A stretch of DNA of 64,000 bases. Origin: Polaribacter sp. BM10. GTDB taxonomy: Bacteria; Bacteroidota; Bacteroidia; Flavobacteriales; Flavobacteriaceae. Positions 37,005-46,556 of the stretch are shown in pieces. The position numbers and the translations under genes are program-made. The stretch lies in the NCBI RefSeq assembly GCF_002005425.1, contig NZ_CP019704.1, positions 1,508,001-1,572,000 on the forward strand, read 5' to 3'. Numbering within the stretch: the first letter of the stretch is position 1; the number at the start of each line of letters is the position of its first letter. The notes beneath the pieces were generated by a model that did not search any database, had not been told where the DNA came from, and saw nothing but the letters and a program-made list of their open reading frames with translations.

Positions 37005-37889
37005 TTATTCAAAAATAGCCCCACTCGCAGCAACACTTCTATCTATTTTACGCATTAAACCTTGTAAAACTTTACCTGGTCCTACTTCTATAAACTCTGT
37101 TCCTCCATCAGCAATCATAGCTTGTACACACTGTGTCCATTTTACTGGCGCAGTTAATTGTGCAATTAAATTCTCTTTAATTTCTTCTGGATTTGTAACT
37201 GCTTTTGCAACTACATTTTGATATACCGCACAGGTTGGCTCACTAAAAGTTGTAGCTTTAATTGCAGCGGCTAATTCTTCTCTTGCGGGCTCCATCATTG
37301 GTGAGTGAAATGCACCTCCAACTGGTAATATCAATGCTCTTCTTGCTCCTTTTTCTGTTAAAACTTCACAAGCTTTTTCTACCGCTTCAATTTCTCCAGA
37401 AATCACTAGTTGTCCTGGGCAATTGTAATTTGCAGCAACTACTACCCCATCTATGGCTGCACAAGTTTCTTCTACAACATCATCTGCCAAACCTAAAACT
37501 GCTGCCATTGTAGACGGCGCAATTTCACAAGCTTTTTGCATTGCCAAAGCTCTTTTAGAAACCAATGTCAATCCGTCTTCAAAAGATAAAACTCCGTTGG
37601 CAACTAAAGCAGATAATTCACCTAAAGAATGTCCTGCAACCATTTCTGGTTTAAAAGAATCTCCTAAAACTTTTGCTAAAATTACCGAATGTAAAAAAAT
37701 AGCAGGCTGCGTAACTTTTGTTTCTTTTAATTGTTCTGCAGTTCCTTCGAACATAATATCAGTAATCGAGAACCCTAATATGTCATTTGCTTTTTCGAAA
37801 TATTCTTGTGCTAATGCAGATTTTTCGTACAAATCTAACCCCATTCCTGTAAATTGAGCTCCTTGTCCGGGAAAAATATATGCTTTCAT
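37005..37889 (-). CDS. fabD: Malonyl-CoA:ACP transacylase
   Basis: Moves malonyl from CoA to acyl carrier protein at the start of fatty-acid elongation; cytoplasmic. The N-terminus has FPGQGAQFTGMG, the nucleophile Ser88 is in GHSLGE, and the catalytic His lies in GGAFHSPMM near residue 197. The length of 294 residues is normal. It is a single gene divergent from the queuosine-precursor transporter. Confidence 0.95.
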   Translation of the reverse strand: MKAYIFPGQGAQFTGMGLDLYEKSALAQEYFEKANDILGFSITDIMFEGTAEQLKETKVTQPAIFLHSVILAKVLGDSFKPEMVAGHSLGELSALVANGVLSFEDGLTLVSKRALAMQKACEIAPSTMAAVLGLADDVVEETCAAIDGVVVAANYNCPGQLVISGEIEAVEKACEVLTEKGARRALILPVGGAFHSPMMEPAREELAAAIKATTFSEPTCAVYQNVVAKAVTNPEEIKENLIAQLTAPVKWTQCVQAMIADGGTEFIEVGPGKVLQGLMRKIDRSVAASGAIFE

Positions 37890-38058
37890 TTTTATTCTTT
37901 TTTTGTTGTTTGTGGGGCAAAAATAACCTTTTTATTAGAGACTATAAAACCGTGATTTTATAAGGTTAAAACTTGGAGGCATTTGAAAGTAATTCTATTT
38001 TTGTTTAATCTATTTATTTTTTTATAAAACAAAACTAATATTTAGTACCTTCGTTCAT

Positions 38059-38742
38059 ATGAAAGAAAAAGACAAACAATTAGCCGATACTATTTATCTT
38101 GTACTTGCTGCATTATTCATCGCTTCTTTGGTTGCTTCAAATTTAATTTTTCAAAAGTTTTTTTATTGGGAACCTTTTGGAATATACAGATTCGAAATCT
38201 CTGTTGGTATCTTGCCGTATCCCATTACTTTTTTAATCACAGATATTTTATCAGAAATTTATGGTAAAAAGAAAGCGAACCAAGTAGTAATTGCTGGTAT
38301 TTTTGCCTCGTTTTTTTCGATGTTGATTATTTTAGTGGCAGATTTTGCTCCTGCAATAGAGAACTCTCCTATCAATAATAATGAATTTCATAAAGTGTTT
38401 GGTCTCTCTCGGCTTGCTGTTTTTGCTTCGATGATGGCTTATTTGTGTGCGCAATTTGTAGACATCAAAATTTTTCATTTCTGGAAAAAGAAAACCAATG
38501 GTAAACACCTTTGGTTACGCAACAACTTTTCTACTTTTGCCTCGCAATTTATAGACACTTTTACAGTGCTATTTTTATTATCTTCTTTTAAAATTTTACC
38601 TTGGTCTATATTTACTAGCTTACTAATTAGTGGCTTTTTATTCAAAGTTATTGTAGCAGCATTAGATACTCCGCTATTATATGGCTTGGTTTATTTATTT
38701 CGAAAAAGGTTTCATTTAAAAATTGGAGAAGAAATTTTGTAA
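38059..38742 (+). CDS. yhhQ: Queuosine precursor transporter, YhhQ/VUT family
   Basis: 227 residues with about six TM helices. LPYPITFLITDILSEIYGKKKA is the recognition stretch of the YhhQ (DUF165/VUT) family, which imports 7-cyano/7-aminomethyl-7-deazaguanine for the tRNA base queuosine; Asp and Glu in it are conserved. A weak -7-like box TACCTTCG lies six bases before the ATG, at 38046-38053. It is probably not part of the arsenosugar cluster, although it lies only 47 bp upstream on the same strand. Confidence 0.88.
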   Translation: MKEKDKQLADTIYLVLAALFIASLVASNLIFQKFFYWEPFGIYRFEISVGILPYPITFLITDILSEIYGKKKANQVVIAGIFASFFSMLIILVADFAPAIENSPINNNEFHKVFGLSRLAVFASMMAYLCAQFVDIKIFHFWKKKTNGKHLWLRNNFSTFASQFIDTFTVLFLLSSFKILPWSIFTSLLISGFLFKVIVAALDTPLLYGLVYLFRKRFHLKIGEEIL

Positions 38743-38789
38743 TTGAATTAAAATTACTGCGTCTAAAAAAGTACAAACAATTTATAAAA

Positions 38790-39500
38790 ATGAAAAAACT
38801 AGCATTCTTCCTTTTCGTCTCTTTTAGCTATATGCAATTACAAGCACAAACTTCTATTTTTAATAATTTATTAGAAACACATGTTTCTAAACAAGGTTTG
38901 GTAAATTATAAAAACTTAAAAGCAGACGAGGCAAAATTAAACACATACATTTCTTACTTAGAAGAAACAAAACCAACTTCTTCTTGGTCTGTTGCTAAAC
39001 AAAAAGCTTTTTGGATAAATGCCTATAATGCTTATACTTTAAAAATAATTTTAGACAATTACCCATTAAAAAGTATTACCGATATTAAAGAAGATGGAAA
39101 AACTGCTTGGAAAATTCCCTTTGCCAAAGTTGGTAGTAAGACTTATACTTTAGACCAAATAGAACATGAAATTTTACGTAAAAACTTATTCGACCCAAGA
39201 ATTCATGTAGGTGTAAATTGTGCATCTGGCTCGTGTCCAAAATTAGCTAATATGGCTTTCACTGAAGAAAATATTTATAGTGCTCTAGAAAAATTAATGA
39301 AAGATTTTGTAAATGATAGCTCTAGAAACAAACTATCTGAGAAAAAAGTAAAAATTTCTTCAATCTTTAATTGGTTTAAAGACGATTTTACAAAAGAGGG
39401 TACTGTTATCGATTATTTAAATAAATATGCTGATATCAAAATCAATAAAAAGGCAAAAATCAGTTACTTAAATTACGATTGGAGCTTGAACGAAAAATAG
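38790..39500 (+). CDS. DUF547 protein, exported
   Basis: 236 residues with a signal peptide (cut after SYMQLQAQ). The core matches DUF547: WSVAKQKAFWINAYNAYTLKII, a basic middle, HVGVNCASGSCPKLAN with its Cys pair, then FNWFKDDFTKEG. It has no known reaction; the fold is thought to be papain-like, and the Cys of the CASGSC motif could be catalytic. It is placed at the front of the arsenosugar genes, 69 bp upstream of the AhpD-like gene. Membership in the pathway is inferred from position. Confidence 0.82.
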   Translation: MKKLAFFLFVSFSYMQLQAQTSIFNNLLETHVSKQGLVNYKNLKADEAKLNTYISYLEETKPTSSWSVAKQKAFWINAYNAYTLKIILDNYPLKSITDIKEDGKTAWKIPFAKVGSKTYTLDQIEHEILRKNLFDPRIHVGVNCASGSCPKLANMAFTEENIYSALEKLMKDFVNDSSRNKLSEKKVKISSIFNWFKDDFTKEGTVIDYLNKYADIKINKKAKISYLNYDWSLNEK

Positions 39501-39569
39501 CCTTTCGAAAATACTATTTTTGTTTCAAAACTATTTGTATCTTTCAATTTCAATTCTAAAAAACAAAGA

Positions 39570-39905
39570 ATGTCTAAAACATATTACGACGCATCAGATT
39601 TAAGAAAATTTGGTAAAATAACAGAATGGAGCGAAGAATTAGGAAATAAATTTTTTGATTATTACGGTAAAGTTTTTGAAGAGGGTGCGTTAACTGCTCG
39701 CGAAAAATCTTTAATTGCCTTAGCCGTTGCACATACAGAACAATGTCCGTATTGTATAGATGCTTACACTAAAGATGGTTTGCAACGTGGTATTACAAAA
39801 CCAGAAATGATGGAAGCCATACATGTGGGTGCTGCCATTAAAAGTGGTGCTACTTTAGTACACGGTGTGCAAATGATGAATAAAGTGAATAAATTAGAAA
39901 TGTAA
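39570..39905 (+). CDS. Arsenosugar biosynthesis-associated AhpD-like protein
   Basis: 111 residues of the carboxymuconolactone-decarboxylase/AhpD fold. The redox pair is Cys59-Pro-Tyr-Cys62 in TEQCPYCIDAY, followed by the family's His in EAIHVGAAI. This subfamily (annotated as peroxidase-like) travels with arsS. A role in reducing an arsenic or thiol intermediate is plausible. A -7-like box TATTTTTG lies at 39515-39522. Confidence 0.85.
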   Translation: MSKTYYDASDLRKFGKITEWSEELGNKFFDYYGKVFEEGALTAREKSLIALAVAHTEQCPYCIDAYTKDGLQRGITKPEMMEAIHVGAAIKSGATLVHGVQMMNKVNKLEM

Positions 39906-39910
39906 GCAGC

Positions 39911-39975
39911 CTAAAGTTTTTGCTTTTTGCAAAAATTTAGAGGTCAATTGTTCCGCTTTTTAACGGAATCTCTAA
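39911..39975 (+). promoter_or_regulatory. Two overlapping hairpins in the arsS leader
   Basis: The first hairpin pairs CTAAA-g-TTTTTGC (39911-39923) with GCAAAAATTTAG (39929-39940). The second pairs TTAGAG (39937-39942) with CTCTAA (39970-39975) and, inside it, TTCCG with CGGAA. TTAG at 39937-39940 belongs to both, so they exclude each other. Neither has a following U-run. They lie in the 205-bp gap before arsS, the largest gap inside the cluster. Confidence 0.4.
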
Positions 39976-40110
39976 TTTAAAAAACCAAGACAGAAATTTC
40001 TTCGTAAATACTGCGAACAATTTTTAATTTTAAAAAGAAGCTAAATAAGCAAACAGTTTACAGCATTAGTTTACACAACTAAGAAACTGCTAACTGAACA
40101 TCAAAAATAT

Positions 40111-41166
40111 ATGGCTACAAAATCATTAAAAGCAAGAAACAACGATATTGCAAATACGTCTCGTCAAATGGAAATTCTTTCTAGCGGCATATTTGCAAAT
40201 GGTGAATTACCAACTTTTGCTGCAAAAATTAAAGAAACAAATCAGTTTCCTTTACGTCCTAAAAAATTAGAAATTTTACAAATAAACTTAGGTTATATGT
40301 GTAACCAAGTTTGCGAGCATTGTCATGTAGATGCGGGTCCAGATCGTAAAGAAATCATGACGGTAGAAACCATGCAACAGTGTTTAGAAATAATTAAAAA
40401 AACAGAAGCACATACGCTAGATTTAACTGGTGGTGCACCAGAAATGAATCCTAATTTTAGGTGGTTTGTAGAAGAGGCTGCAAAAGCAGGTATTAAAGAT
40501 TTTATTGTACGTTCTAACTTAACCATTATTAGAGCTAATAAAAAGTACTACGATTTACCAGAGTTTTTTAAAAAACATAATGTACATGTTGTTTCTTCGA
40601 TGCCTCATTGGACGCGAGGTAAAACAGACAAACAACGTGGAGATGGTGTTTTTGATAAATCGATTAAAGCTTTACAAGAATTAAATGCTGTGGGTTATGG
40701 GATGCCTGGTTCTGATTTAAAATTAGATTTGGTTTACAATCCATCAGGAGCCTTTTTACCAGGAGATCAAATGGCTTTAGAAAACGATTTTAAGAAAGCT
40801 CTAAAAGCCGATTTTGATATCGATTTTCATAGTTTATTTGCCATTACAAATTTACCAATTAGTCGTTTTTTAGATTATTTAATTGCTTCGGATAATTACG
40901 AAGATTATATGCATTCTTTATTAGATGCTTACAATCCTGCTGCCGTAGAAAATGTAATGTGTACAAACACTATTTCTATAAGTTGGGACGGTTGGTTGTA
41001 CGATTGTGATTTTAACCAAATGCTAAATTTAAAAGTAGCAAGTAAGGTAAAGCACGTTTCTGATTATAATGAGGAGTTGCTTCAAAACAGAAATATTATT
41101 ATCAATCAGCATTGTTATGGTTGTACCGCCGGTGCAGGAAGTAGTTGCCAAGGAGTTGTAGCGTAA
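40111..41166 (+). CDS. arsS: Arsenosugar biosynthesis radical SAM protein ArsS
   Basis: 351 residues. The radical-SAM cluster motif is Cys64-xxx-Cys68-xx-Cys71 (CNQVCEHC), followed by LDLTGGAPE. The C-terminal domain (DUF3641 type) has CDFNQML and the Cys-rich end CYGCTAGAGSSCQG, which may hold a second cluster or bind arsenic. The family is known to attach the 5'-deoxyadenosyl group of SAM to dimethylarsenic, the first arsenosugar step after ArsM. In the SMPHWTRGKTDKQRG segment a His stands where I remember a Cys (LPCY) in other ArsS; this is unverified. The next gene follows after 3 bp. Confidence 0.93.
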   Translation: MATKSLKARNNDIANTSRQMEILSSGIFANGELPTFAAKIKETNQFPLRPKKLEILQINLGYMCNQVCEHCHVDAGPDRKEIMTVETMQQCLEIIKKTEAHTLDLTGGAPEMNPNFRWFVEEAAKAGIKDFIVRSNLTIIRANKKYYDLPEFFKKHNVHVVSSMPHWTRGKTDKQRGDGVFDKSIKALQELNAVGYGMPGSDLKLDLVYNPSGAFLPGDQMALENDFKKALKADFDIDFHSLFAITNLPISRFLDYLIASDNYEDYMHSLLDAYNPAAVENVMCTNTISISWDGWLYDCDFNQMLNLKVASKVKHVSDYNEELLQNRNIIINQHCYGCTAGAGSSCQGVVA

Positions 41167-41169
41167 TCT

Positions 41170-41853
41170 ATGAATCAAAAAACCGCCTTATTAATTTTTG
41201 CAAACTCAGCAGCTAAAGAAGTAGAGAGAAAAGAGTTTCTTTCTACAGAAATTTTTAGTGCTTTAAACAAGCAGACTTTAAAAACGGCTAAAAAATCGAA
41301 ACTTCCTTATTTTGTTATTTCAGAAAAAGAACAAACAGGAGCTTCTTTTGGTGAACGTTTTACCAATGCTATCGATTTAATTTTTAAAAAAGGGTTTGAT
41401 AATGTTATTACCATTGGTAATGATACACCTCATTTAAAAACAAAGCATTTATTAGATGCGAATACATCTTTAACAAACAAACAACTTGTTATAGGGCCTT
41501 CTAAAGATGGCGGTTTTTATTTAATGGGAATTAAAAAGGCTCATTTTAACAAAGAAATCTTTTTAAAACTACCCTGGCAAACCAATAAATTACAAGCATC
41601 TATAGATACTATTTCGACGATTAAAAAAGAACAAATCTCTTTTTTAGAGTTGTTAATAGATATAGATAATCTAGAGGATGTTAAAACGATATTAGAAAGT
41701 TTTAAAGCACTTTCTTTAGATGTTTTTAAACTTTTAAAGAAAAAGATTATTGCAATCAAACCTATTGTTTTTAGCAATTTTTCATTTCATCAAACTTCTT
41801 CGTTTACCAAAAACTACAACAAGGGTTCTCCCCTATTTTTTGCGTACTTATAA
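41170..41853 (+). CDS. DUF2064 glycosyltransferase-like protein, divergent copy
   Basis: 227 residues. The C-terminal half has the features of the arsenosugar-associated family: FDNVITIGNDTPHL and VIGPSKDGGFYLMGIKK. The N-terminal half lacks the G-x-x-K-T-R-L nucleotide-binding motif that the second copy at 50267 retains, and reads MNQKTALLIFANSAAKEVERK instead. It could therefore be a non-catalytic partner or use a different donor. It is tightly coupled to arsS. Confidence 0.8.
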   Translation: MNQKTALLIFANSAAKEVERKEFLSTEIFSALNKQTLKTAKKSKLPYFVISEKEQTGASFGERFTNAIDLIFKKGFDNVITIGNDTPHLKTKHLLDANTSLTNKQLVIGPSKDGGFYLMGIKKAHFNKEIFLKLPWQTNKLQASIDTISTIKKEQISFLELLIDIDNLEDVKTILESFKALSLDVFKLLKKKIIAIKPIVFSNFSFHQTSSFTKNYNKGSPLFFAYL

Positions 41854-41858
41854 TTTTC

Positions 41859-41875
41859 GTATTGTTTAACAATAC
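41859..41875. promoter_or_regulatory. 17-bp inverted repeat before the first susC
   Basis: GTATTGTT-T-AACAATAC, a perfect dyad around one base. It overlaps a possible -33 TTG (41862-41864) that is 21 bp from TATTTTA (41886-41892), so it is placed like a repressor operator for the susC-to-punA run. Confidence 0.45.
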
Positions 41876-41908
41876 AAATCAACCTTATTTTACACAAAAA
41901 TTCACTCG

Positions 41909-44900
41909 ATGAAATACATTACTATGTGTTTACTTATGCTTGTTACAAGCCTTGGGTTTGCACAACAAAAAATTACAGGAACTATTACAGATAAAAGTTC
42001 TGGCGAAGTGTTGCCATACGTTAGCATTAAAGCGACAAATACAAACGGAACAACTTCAGATTTAAATGGTAATTATACCATAACAATTTCTAAAAACACC
42101 CAATTTTTAACATTTAGCTATTTAGGCTACCAAACTAAAAAAGTAGCCATCAATAATAACACTGCAATTGATGTAGCTTTAGAAGAACTTGCAACAAGTT
42201 TAAATGAAGTTGTTGTAACTGCATTAGGTGTAAACAGACAAACCAAAGAATTAGGTTATGTGGTTCAAGAAATCAAATCTAAGGATATTAACGAAGTAAA
42301 AACACCTAACTTTTTAGACAACTTATCTGGTAAATTAGCAGGTGTTACGGTATCCCAAGGTGCAACAGGGGTTGGTTCTTCTTCTAAAATTACCATTCGT
42401 GGTGAGGCTTCTTTTTCTAACAACAACCCACTTTTTGTGGTAGACGGAACGCCAATTAACAACAATACTGTTTTTAATTTTACCAATGAAGCCGCTGCCG
42501 GATTCCAAGAAATAGATTTCGGAAATGGTGCTATGGAAGTAAATGCTGATGACATAGCATCTGTAACCGTTTTAAAAGGGCCAAGTGCCGCAGCATTGTA
42601 TGGTACAAGAGCTTCTAACGGTGTTATTGTGATCAAGACAAAAGATGGTAGCAAAAAGAAAGGTTTGGGCGTAAGCATTAACTCTTCTATTACTTTTGAT
42701 AATGCTTTTCGTTTACCAGATTTTCAAAATGAATATGGGCAAGGAAACGCTGGTAATTTTGAATATGTAGACGGTTTAGGTGGTGGTATTAACGATTTAA
42801 TTACCTATTCTTGGGGCCCTCGATTAGATGCTGGTAATTTTATAGCTCAGTTCGATTCGCCTGTAACTTTACAAGACGGAACTGTTGTGCGAGGTGGAGA
42901 TACATCACTGTATTCTTCAGAAAATATAACGCCTACTTTATTTAAATCGAACCCAGATAATTTAAAAGATTTTTATCAAACGGGTGTTACAACAGTAAAT
43001 AACTTTGCCATTACCAATACTTTTGATACGGGCTCTTACAGACTATCTTTAACCGATTTAGATAGCGAATCTATTATACCTGGTGTAAATTTAGAACGAA
43101 AAACGGCAGCGTTAAAAATGACGTTTCGTCCAACAGAAAAAACAACAATTACGAGTAGTGTAAATTATGTAAATTCTAGTAGCGATAATAGACCAGCCAA
43201 CGGTTATGGTAGTGAAAACGTAAATTATTCTTTAGTTGCTTGGGGACCTCGTTCTTTAGACATCAATAGTTTAAAAAACTACTGGCAACCAGGTTTAGAA
43301 GGCGTGCAACAATATTCTTTTAACTATACCTATTTCGATAATCCGTATTTTATTTTAAAAGAAAATACCAATTCTTTTAACAGAGATCGTGTTTTTGGTA
43401 ATGTTGCCATCAACCATAATTTTACAGAGAACTTAAGCGTTTCTTTACGTTCTGGAATGGATTACTCATCAGAAAAAAGACAATTTAAACGTAACTTTAG
43501 TTCTAATCGTTTTAAAAACGGAGCCTATGCAGAACACGATGTTTTTTACCGAGAAATTAATACCGATTTTTTAATAAACTACAAAAACACCTTTGGTAAT
43601 TTTACTTTTGATGCTTCTTTGGGTGGTAACAGATTAGACCAAACGGCATCAACAAAACAATCGCAAACAACCAATTTGGCACAACCTGGTATATTTAGTT
43701 TAAACAATGCCGCATCTCCTATCGAGGTGTTTCAGTTTGATTCTAAAAAGAGAATTAATTCGTTATACGGTATAGCAAAATTTGGTTATAAGAACTTCTT
43801 ATACTTAGATATTACAGGTAGAAATGATTGGTCTAGTGCATTGGCAACTCCTTTTTCTGTAGATGGCACTTCTTTCTTTTATCCTTCTGTATCTTCTAGT
43901 TTTATACTTTCCAATTATACAGAATTACCAGAAAGTATTTCGTTTGCAAAATTAAGAGCAAGTATTGCGCAGGTTGGTAACGATACCAACCCGTACCAAA
44001 CAGCTGGTGCATTTGTGTCGCAAACTACTTTTAATGGGCAACCTACTTTTAGTAATCAAGATTTTATACCAAATGCAAACTTAAAGCCAGAATTAACTAC
44101 GTCTTATGAAATTGGTGCAGACATTCGTTTTTTTAGAGATCGTTTAAATTTTGATTTCACCTATTACAACGCTACCACAAAAGACCAAATTATTTCTTTA
44201 CCTATTGCCATTTCTTCTGGTTACAACCAACAGGTAATTAATGGCGGAAAAGTAAACACCAAAGGAATCGAAATTATTTTAGGAGGAACACCAATTAAAA
44301 CAGCCAATTTTAAATGGAATACCACTTTTAATTTTGCTACAAACAAATCTACCATTAAAGATTTACCGCAAGACGAAGGTAGACTAACATTGGCGTATAG
44401 TAGAATTTATAATAGTGCCAACCAAACCGTTTGGTTTCAAGTAGAAGAAGGCGGACAAGTGGGTGATTTATACGGTACAGGGTATCAGAAAAATGAAAAT
44501 GGAGCGTTTTTAATTGATGATAACGGCCGTTATATTGCTAATAATGAATTGATAAAATTAGGAAACTACAATCCTGATTTTACTTTGGGATGGAACAATA
44601 GTTTTGCATATAAAAACTGGAATGCCAATTTCTTATTTGATTGGAGACAAGGTGGCGAAATTGTGTCTAGAACTAGCGCTTTGGGTAATGTTGGTGGTCA
44701 ATTGGCAGAAACTTCTTTTAGACCAGATGCAGGTATTGTAGCGCAAGGTGTTAATGTAAATACCGGCCAACCAAACAATGTTGCTGTTTCTGCAGAAAGT
44801 TATTACAGACAATATTATGATAGAAATCACGAAGAAAACAATGTGTACGACGCTTCTTATTTAAAACTCCGTCAGTTTTCTATTGGCTATACATTAAACT

Positions 44901-45103
44901 TAGCAGAAGGCTTTTTAGGTTTAAAAGACACTTCTACCCTAAACTTTTCTTTTATCGGTAACAACTTATTTGTTATTACAGAAAATCCGCACTTCGATCC
45001 AGAACAATTGGCAGTACAAGGCAACGGCTTTGTTAGCGGTGTAGAAGACATGAGTTATGCTACAAGTAGAAGTTTCGGTTTTAAAGTAGGATTTAATTTT
45101 TAA
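41909..45103 (+). CDS. SusC/RagA-type TonB-dependent outer-membrane transporter
   Basis: 1064 residues. A signal peptide ends at GFAQQ. An N-terminal carboxypeptidase-regulatory-like domain follows (KITGTITDKSSGEVLPYVSI, residues about 20-95), with a TonB-box region LNEVVVTALG near 100, the plug (GKLAGVTVSQ, FVVDGTPI, AALYGTRASNGVIVI) and a long beta-barrel ending KVGFNF. It works with SusD, encoded 10 bp downstream, to take a large or scarce solute through the outer membrane. Its place inside the arsenosugar genes is unusual for a glycan system. The solute could be an arsenical, a phosphorylated sugar or a nucleoside. Confidence 0.93.
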   Translation: MKYITMCLLMLVTSLGFAQQKITGTITDKSSGEVLPYVSIKATNTNGTTSDLNGNYTITISKNTQFLTFSYLGYQTKKVAINNNTAIDVALEELATSLNEVVVTALGVNRQTKELGYVVQEIKSKDINEVKTPNFLDNLSGKLAGVTVSQGATGVGSSSKITIRGEASFSNNNPLFVVDGTPINNNTVFNFTNEAAAGFQEIDFGNGAMEVNADDIASVTVLKGPSAAALYGTRASNGVIVIKTKDGSKKKGLGVSINSSITFDNAFRLPDFQNEYGQGNAGNFEYVDGLGGGINDLITYSWGPRLDAGNFIAQFDSPVTLQDGTVVRGGDTSLYSSENITPTLFKSNPDNLKDFYQTGVTTVNNFAITNTFDTGSYRLSLTDLDSESIIPGVNLERKTAALKMTFRPTEKTTITSSVNYVNSSSDNRPANGYGSENVNYSLVAWGPRSLDINSLKNYWQPGLEGVQQYSFNYTYFDNPYFILKENTNSFNRDRVFGNVAINHNFTENLSVSLRSGMDYSSEKRQFKRNFSSNRFKNGAYAEHDVFYREINTDFLINYKNTFGNFTFDASLGGNRLDQTASTKQSQTTNLAQPGIFSLNNAASPIEVFQFDSKKRINSLYGIAKFGYKNFLYLDITGRNDWSSALATPFSVDGTSFFYPSVSSSFILSNYTELPESISFAKLRASIAQVGNDTNPYQTAGAFVSQTTFNGQPTFSNQDFIPNANLKPELTTSYEIGADIRFFRDRLNFDFTYYNATTKDQIISLPIAISSGYNQQVINGGKVNTKGIEIILGGTPIKTANFKWNTTFNFATNKSTIKDLPQDEGRLTLAYSRIYNSANQTVWFQVEEGGQVGDLYGTGYQKNENGAFLIDDNGRYIANNELIKLGNYNPDFTLGWNNSFAYKNWNANFLFDWRQGGEIVSRTSALGNVGGQLAETSFRPDAGIVAQGVNVNTGQPNNVAVSAESYYRQYYDRNHEENNVYDASYLKLRQFSIGYTLNLAEGFLGLKDTSTLNFSFIGNNLFVITENPHFDPEQLAVQGNGFVSGVEDMSYATSRSFGFKVGFNF

Positions 45104-45113
45104 GAAAAGTACC

Positions 45114-46553
45114 ATGAAAAAATATAGATACATACTAGCAATTTTTGCGATATTCTTAGCAAGTTGCACCACAGATTTTGAAGAAATAAACACCAACCCA
45201 AATGCACCTGTTGCAGTACAACCTAGTTTACTCTTAAGACAAGTGATGTATAACTTTGGTGAAAACATGAGTTACGAGGGCTTTGTTGCTGGAGATTTAT
45301 TAGCACAACACCGTACAGCTTTAGATTTTAATTTGTTTGACAGACACGATTTAAAAAGTCCGCAATTGGGTGGTAATCCTTGGAGTATTTTTTACACCAA
45401 TCTACGCGACAATGAAATCATATTAAAACAAGCCAAAGAAACACCTGCCTTTGCTGTTTACGAAGGACCTGCTTTAATATTAAAAGCCTATATGGCCGCA
45501 GGATTGACCGATTTATTTGGTGATGTTCCTTATTTTGAGGCTTTCAACGGAATCGAAGGAACGGTAACACCTGCTTACGATTTACAGGAAGACATTTATC
45601 AGAATGAAAACGGAATTTTAGACAATCTTGATAAAGGAATTGCGGCAATAAATAATTACACAGGTTCAATACCTTTAGAAGGCGATATTCTATACAACGG
45701 TAATTTAGACCGCTGGATTCAGTTTGCAAACTCTTTAAAGATAAAATACCTCATCCGTATTTCTGCAAAAGTTGATGTTGCTACGCAGTTACAAACTTTG
45801 TTCGACAACGGTAATTACATTCAATCAAATTCAGAAAATGCTGTTTTCGATTTCACAAATTCAGAACCAAACAGTTTTAGATTGGCACAATTAAGAGTTG
45901 GAGATTTTAACAACTTTGTACTTTCTGAAACGATGGAAGAAATTCTTACGGACTTAGACGATACCAGAATCAACACCTTTTTTAGACCCTTTGCAAATGC
46001 CACAGGTAATGAGTATAAAGGTTTAATAAATGGTATTGATGCATCTTCTACATCGGTTGCTCTGTCAGATTATTCTTTGGCTGGTACTGCTTTTAGAGAA
46101 GATACATCTGGTTTAGATGCTAATTTTATGACTGCTTGGGAAACCAACTTTTTATTAGCCGAAGCTGCCGTAAAAGGATTTATCAATGCTGATGCAGAAA
46201 CATTGTACAATACAGGTGTAACGCAAGCTTTTGAGTTTTGGAACACAACTTTACCTACAACTTATTTAGCAACAAACGCTAATTACAATGCTGTTGGTAC
46301 TTCTCCATTAAACCAAATAATCACCCAAAAATGGATTGCATCCTTAATAAATGGTTACGAAGGTTGGATAGAATATAGACGTACTGGTTTTCCTGCATTA
46401 AAAGAGGTTTCTGCAAGTTTAAACGCAGGTTTAATTCCGGTTAGAATGCCATATCCTGCAGAAGCATCAAGTTTAAATTCAGAAAATTATAACAAAGCAG
46501 CAGCGGCTACAAACGGTAATAGTTTGGATGCTAAAGTTTGGTGGAACGAATAA
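45114..46553 (+). CDS. SusD/RagB-type substrate-binding lipoprotein
   Basis: 479 residues with lipobox FLASC (Cys18), placing it on the outer-membrane surface as the lid of the SusC pore. NPNAPVAVQPSLLLRQ, YEGPALILKAYMAAGLTDLFGDVPYFEAF and the C-terminal QKWIASLINGYEGWIEYRRTGFP identify the SusD-like helical fold, of the group whose members end RMPYP. It is coupled to the susC gene and to the symporter (3 bp). Confidence 0.92.
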   Translation: MKKYRYILAIFAIFLASCTTDFEEINTNPNAPVAVQPSLLLRQVMYNFGENMSYEGFVAGDLLAQHRTALDFNLFDRHDLKSPQLGGNPWSIFYTNLRDNEIILKQAKETPAFAVYEGPALILKAYMAAGLTDLFGDVPYFEAFNGIEGTVTPAYDLQEDIYQNENGILDNLDKGIAAINNYTGSIPLEGDILYNGNLDRWIQFANSLKIKYLIRISAKVDVATQLQTLFDNGNYIQSNSENAVFDFTNSEPNSFRLAQLRVGDFNNFVLSETMEEILTDLDDTRINTFFRPFANATGNEYKGLINGIDASSTSVALSDYSLAGTAFREDTSGLDANFMTAWETNFLLAEAAVKGFINADAETLYNTGVTQAFEFWNTTLPTTYLATNANYNAVGTSPLNQIITQKWIASLINGYEGWIEYRRTGFPALKEVSASLNAGLIPVRMPYPAEASSLNSENYNKAAAATNGNSLDAKVWWNE

Positions 46554-46556
46554 AGT

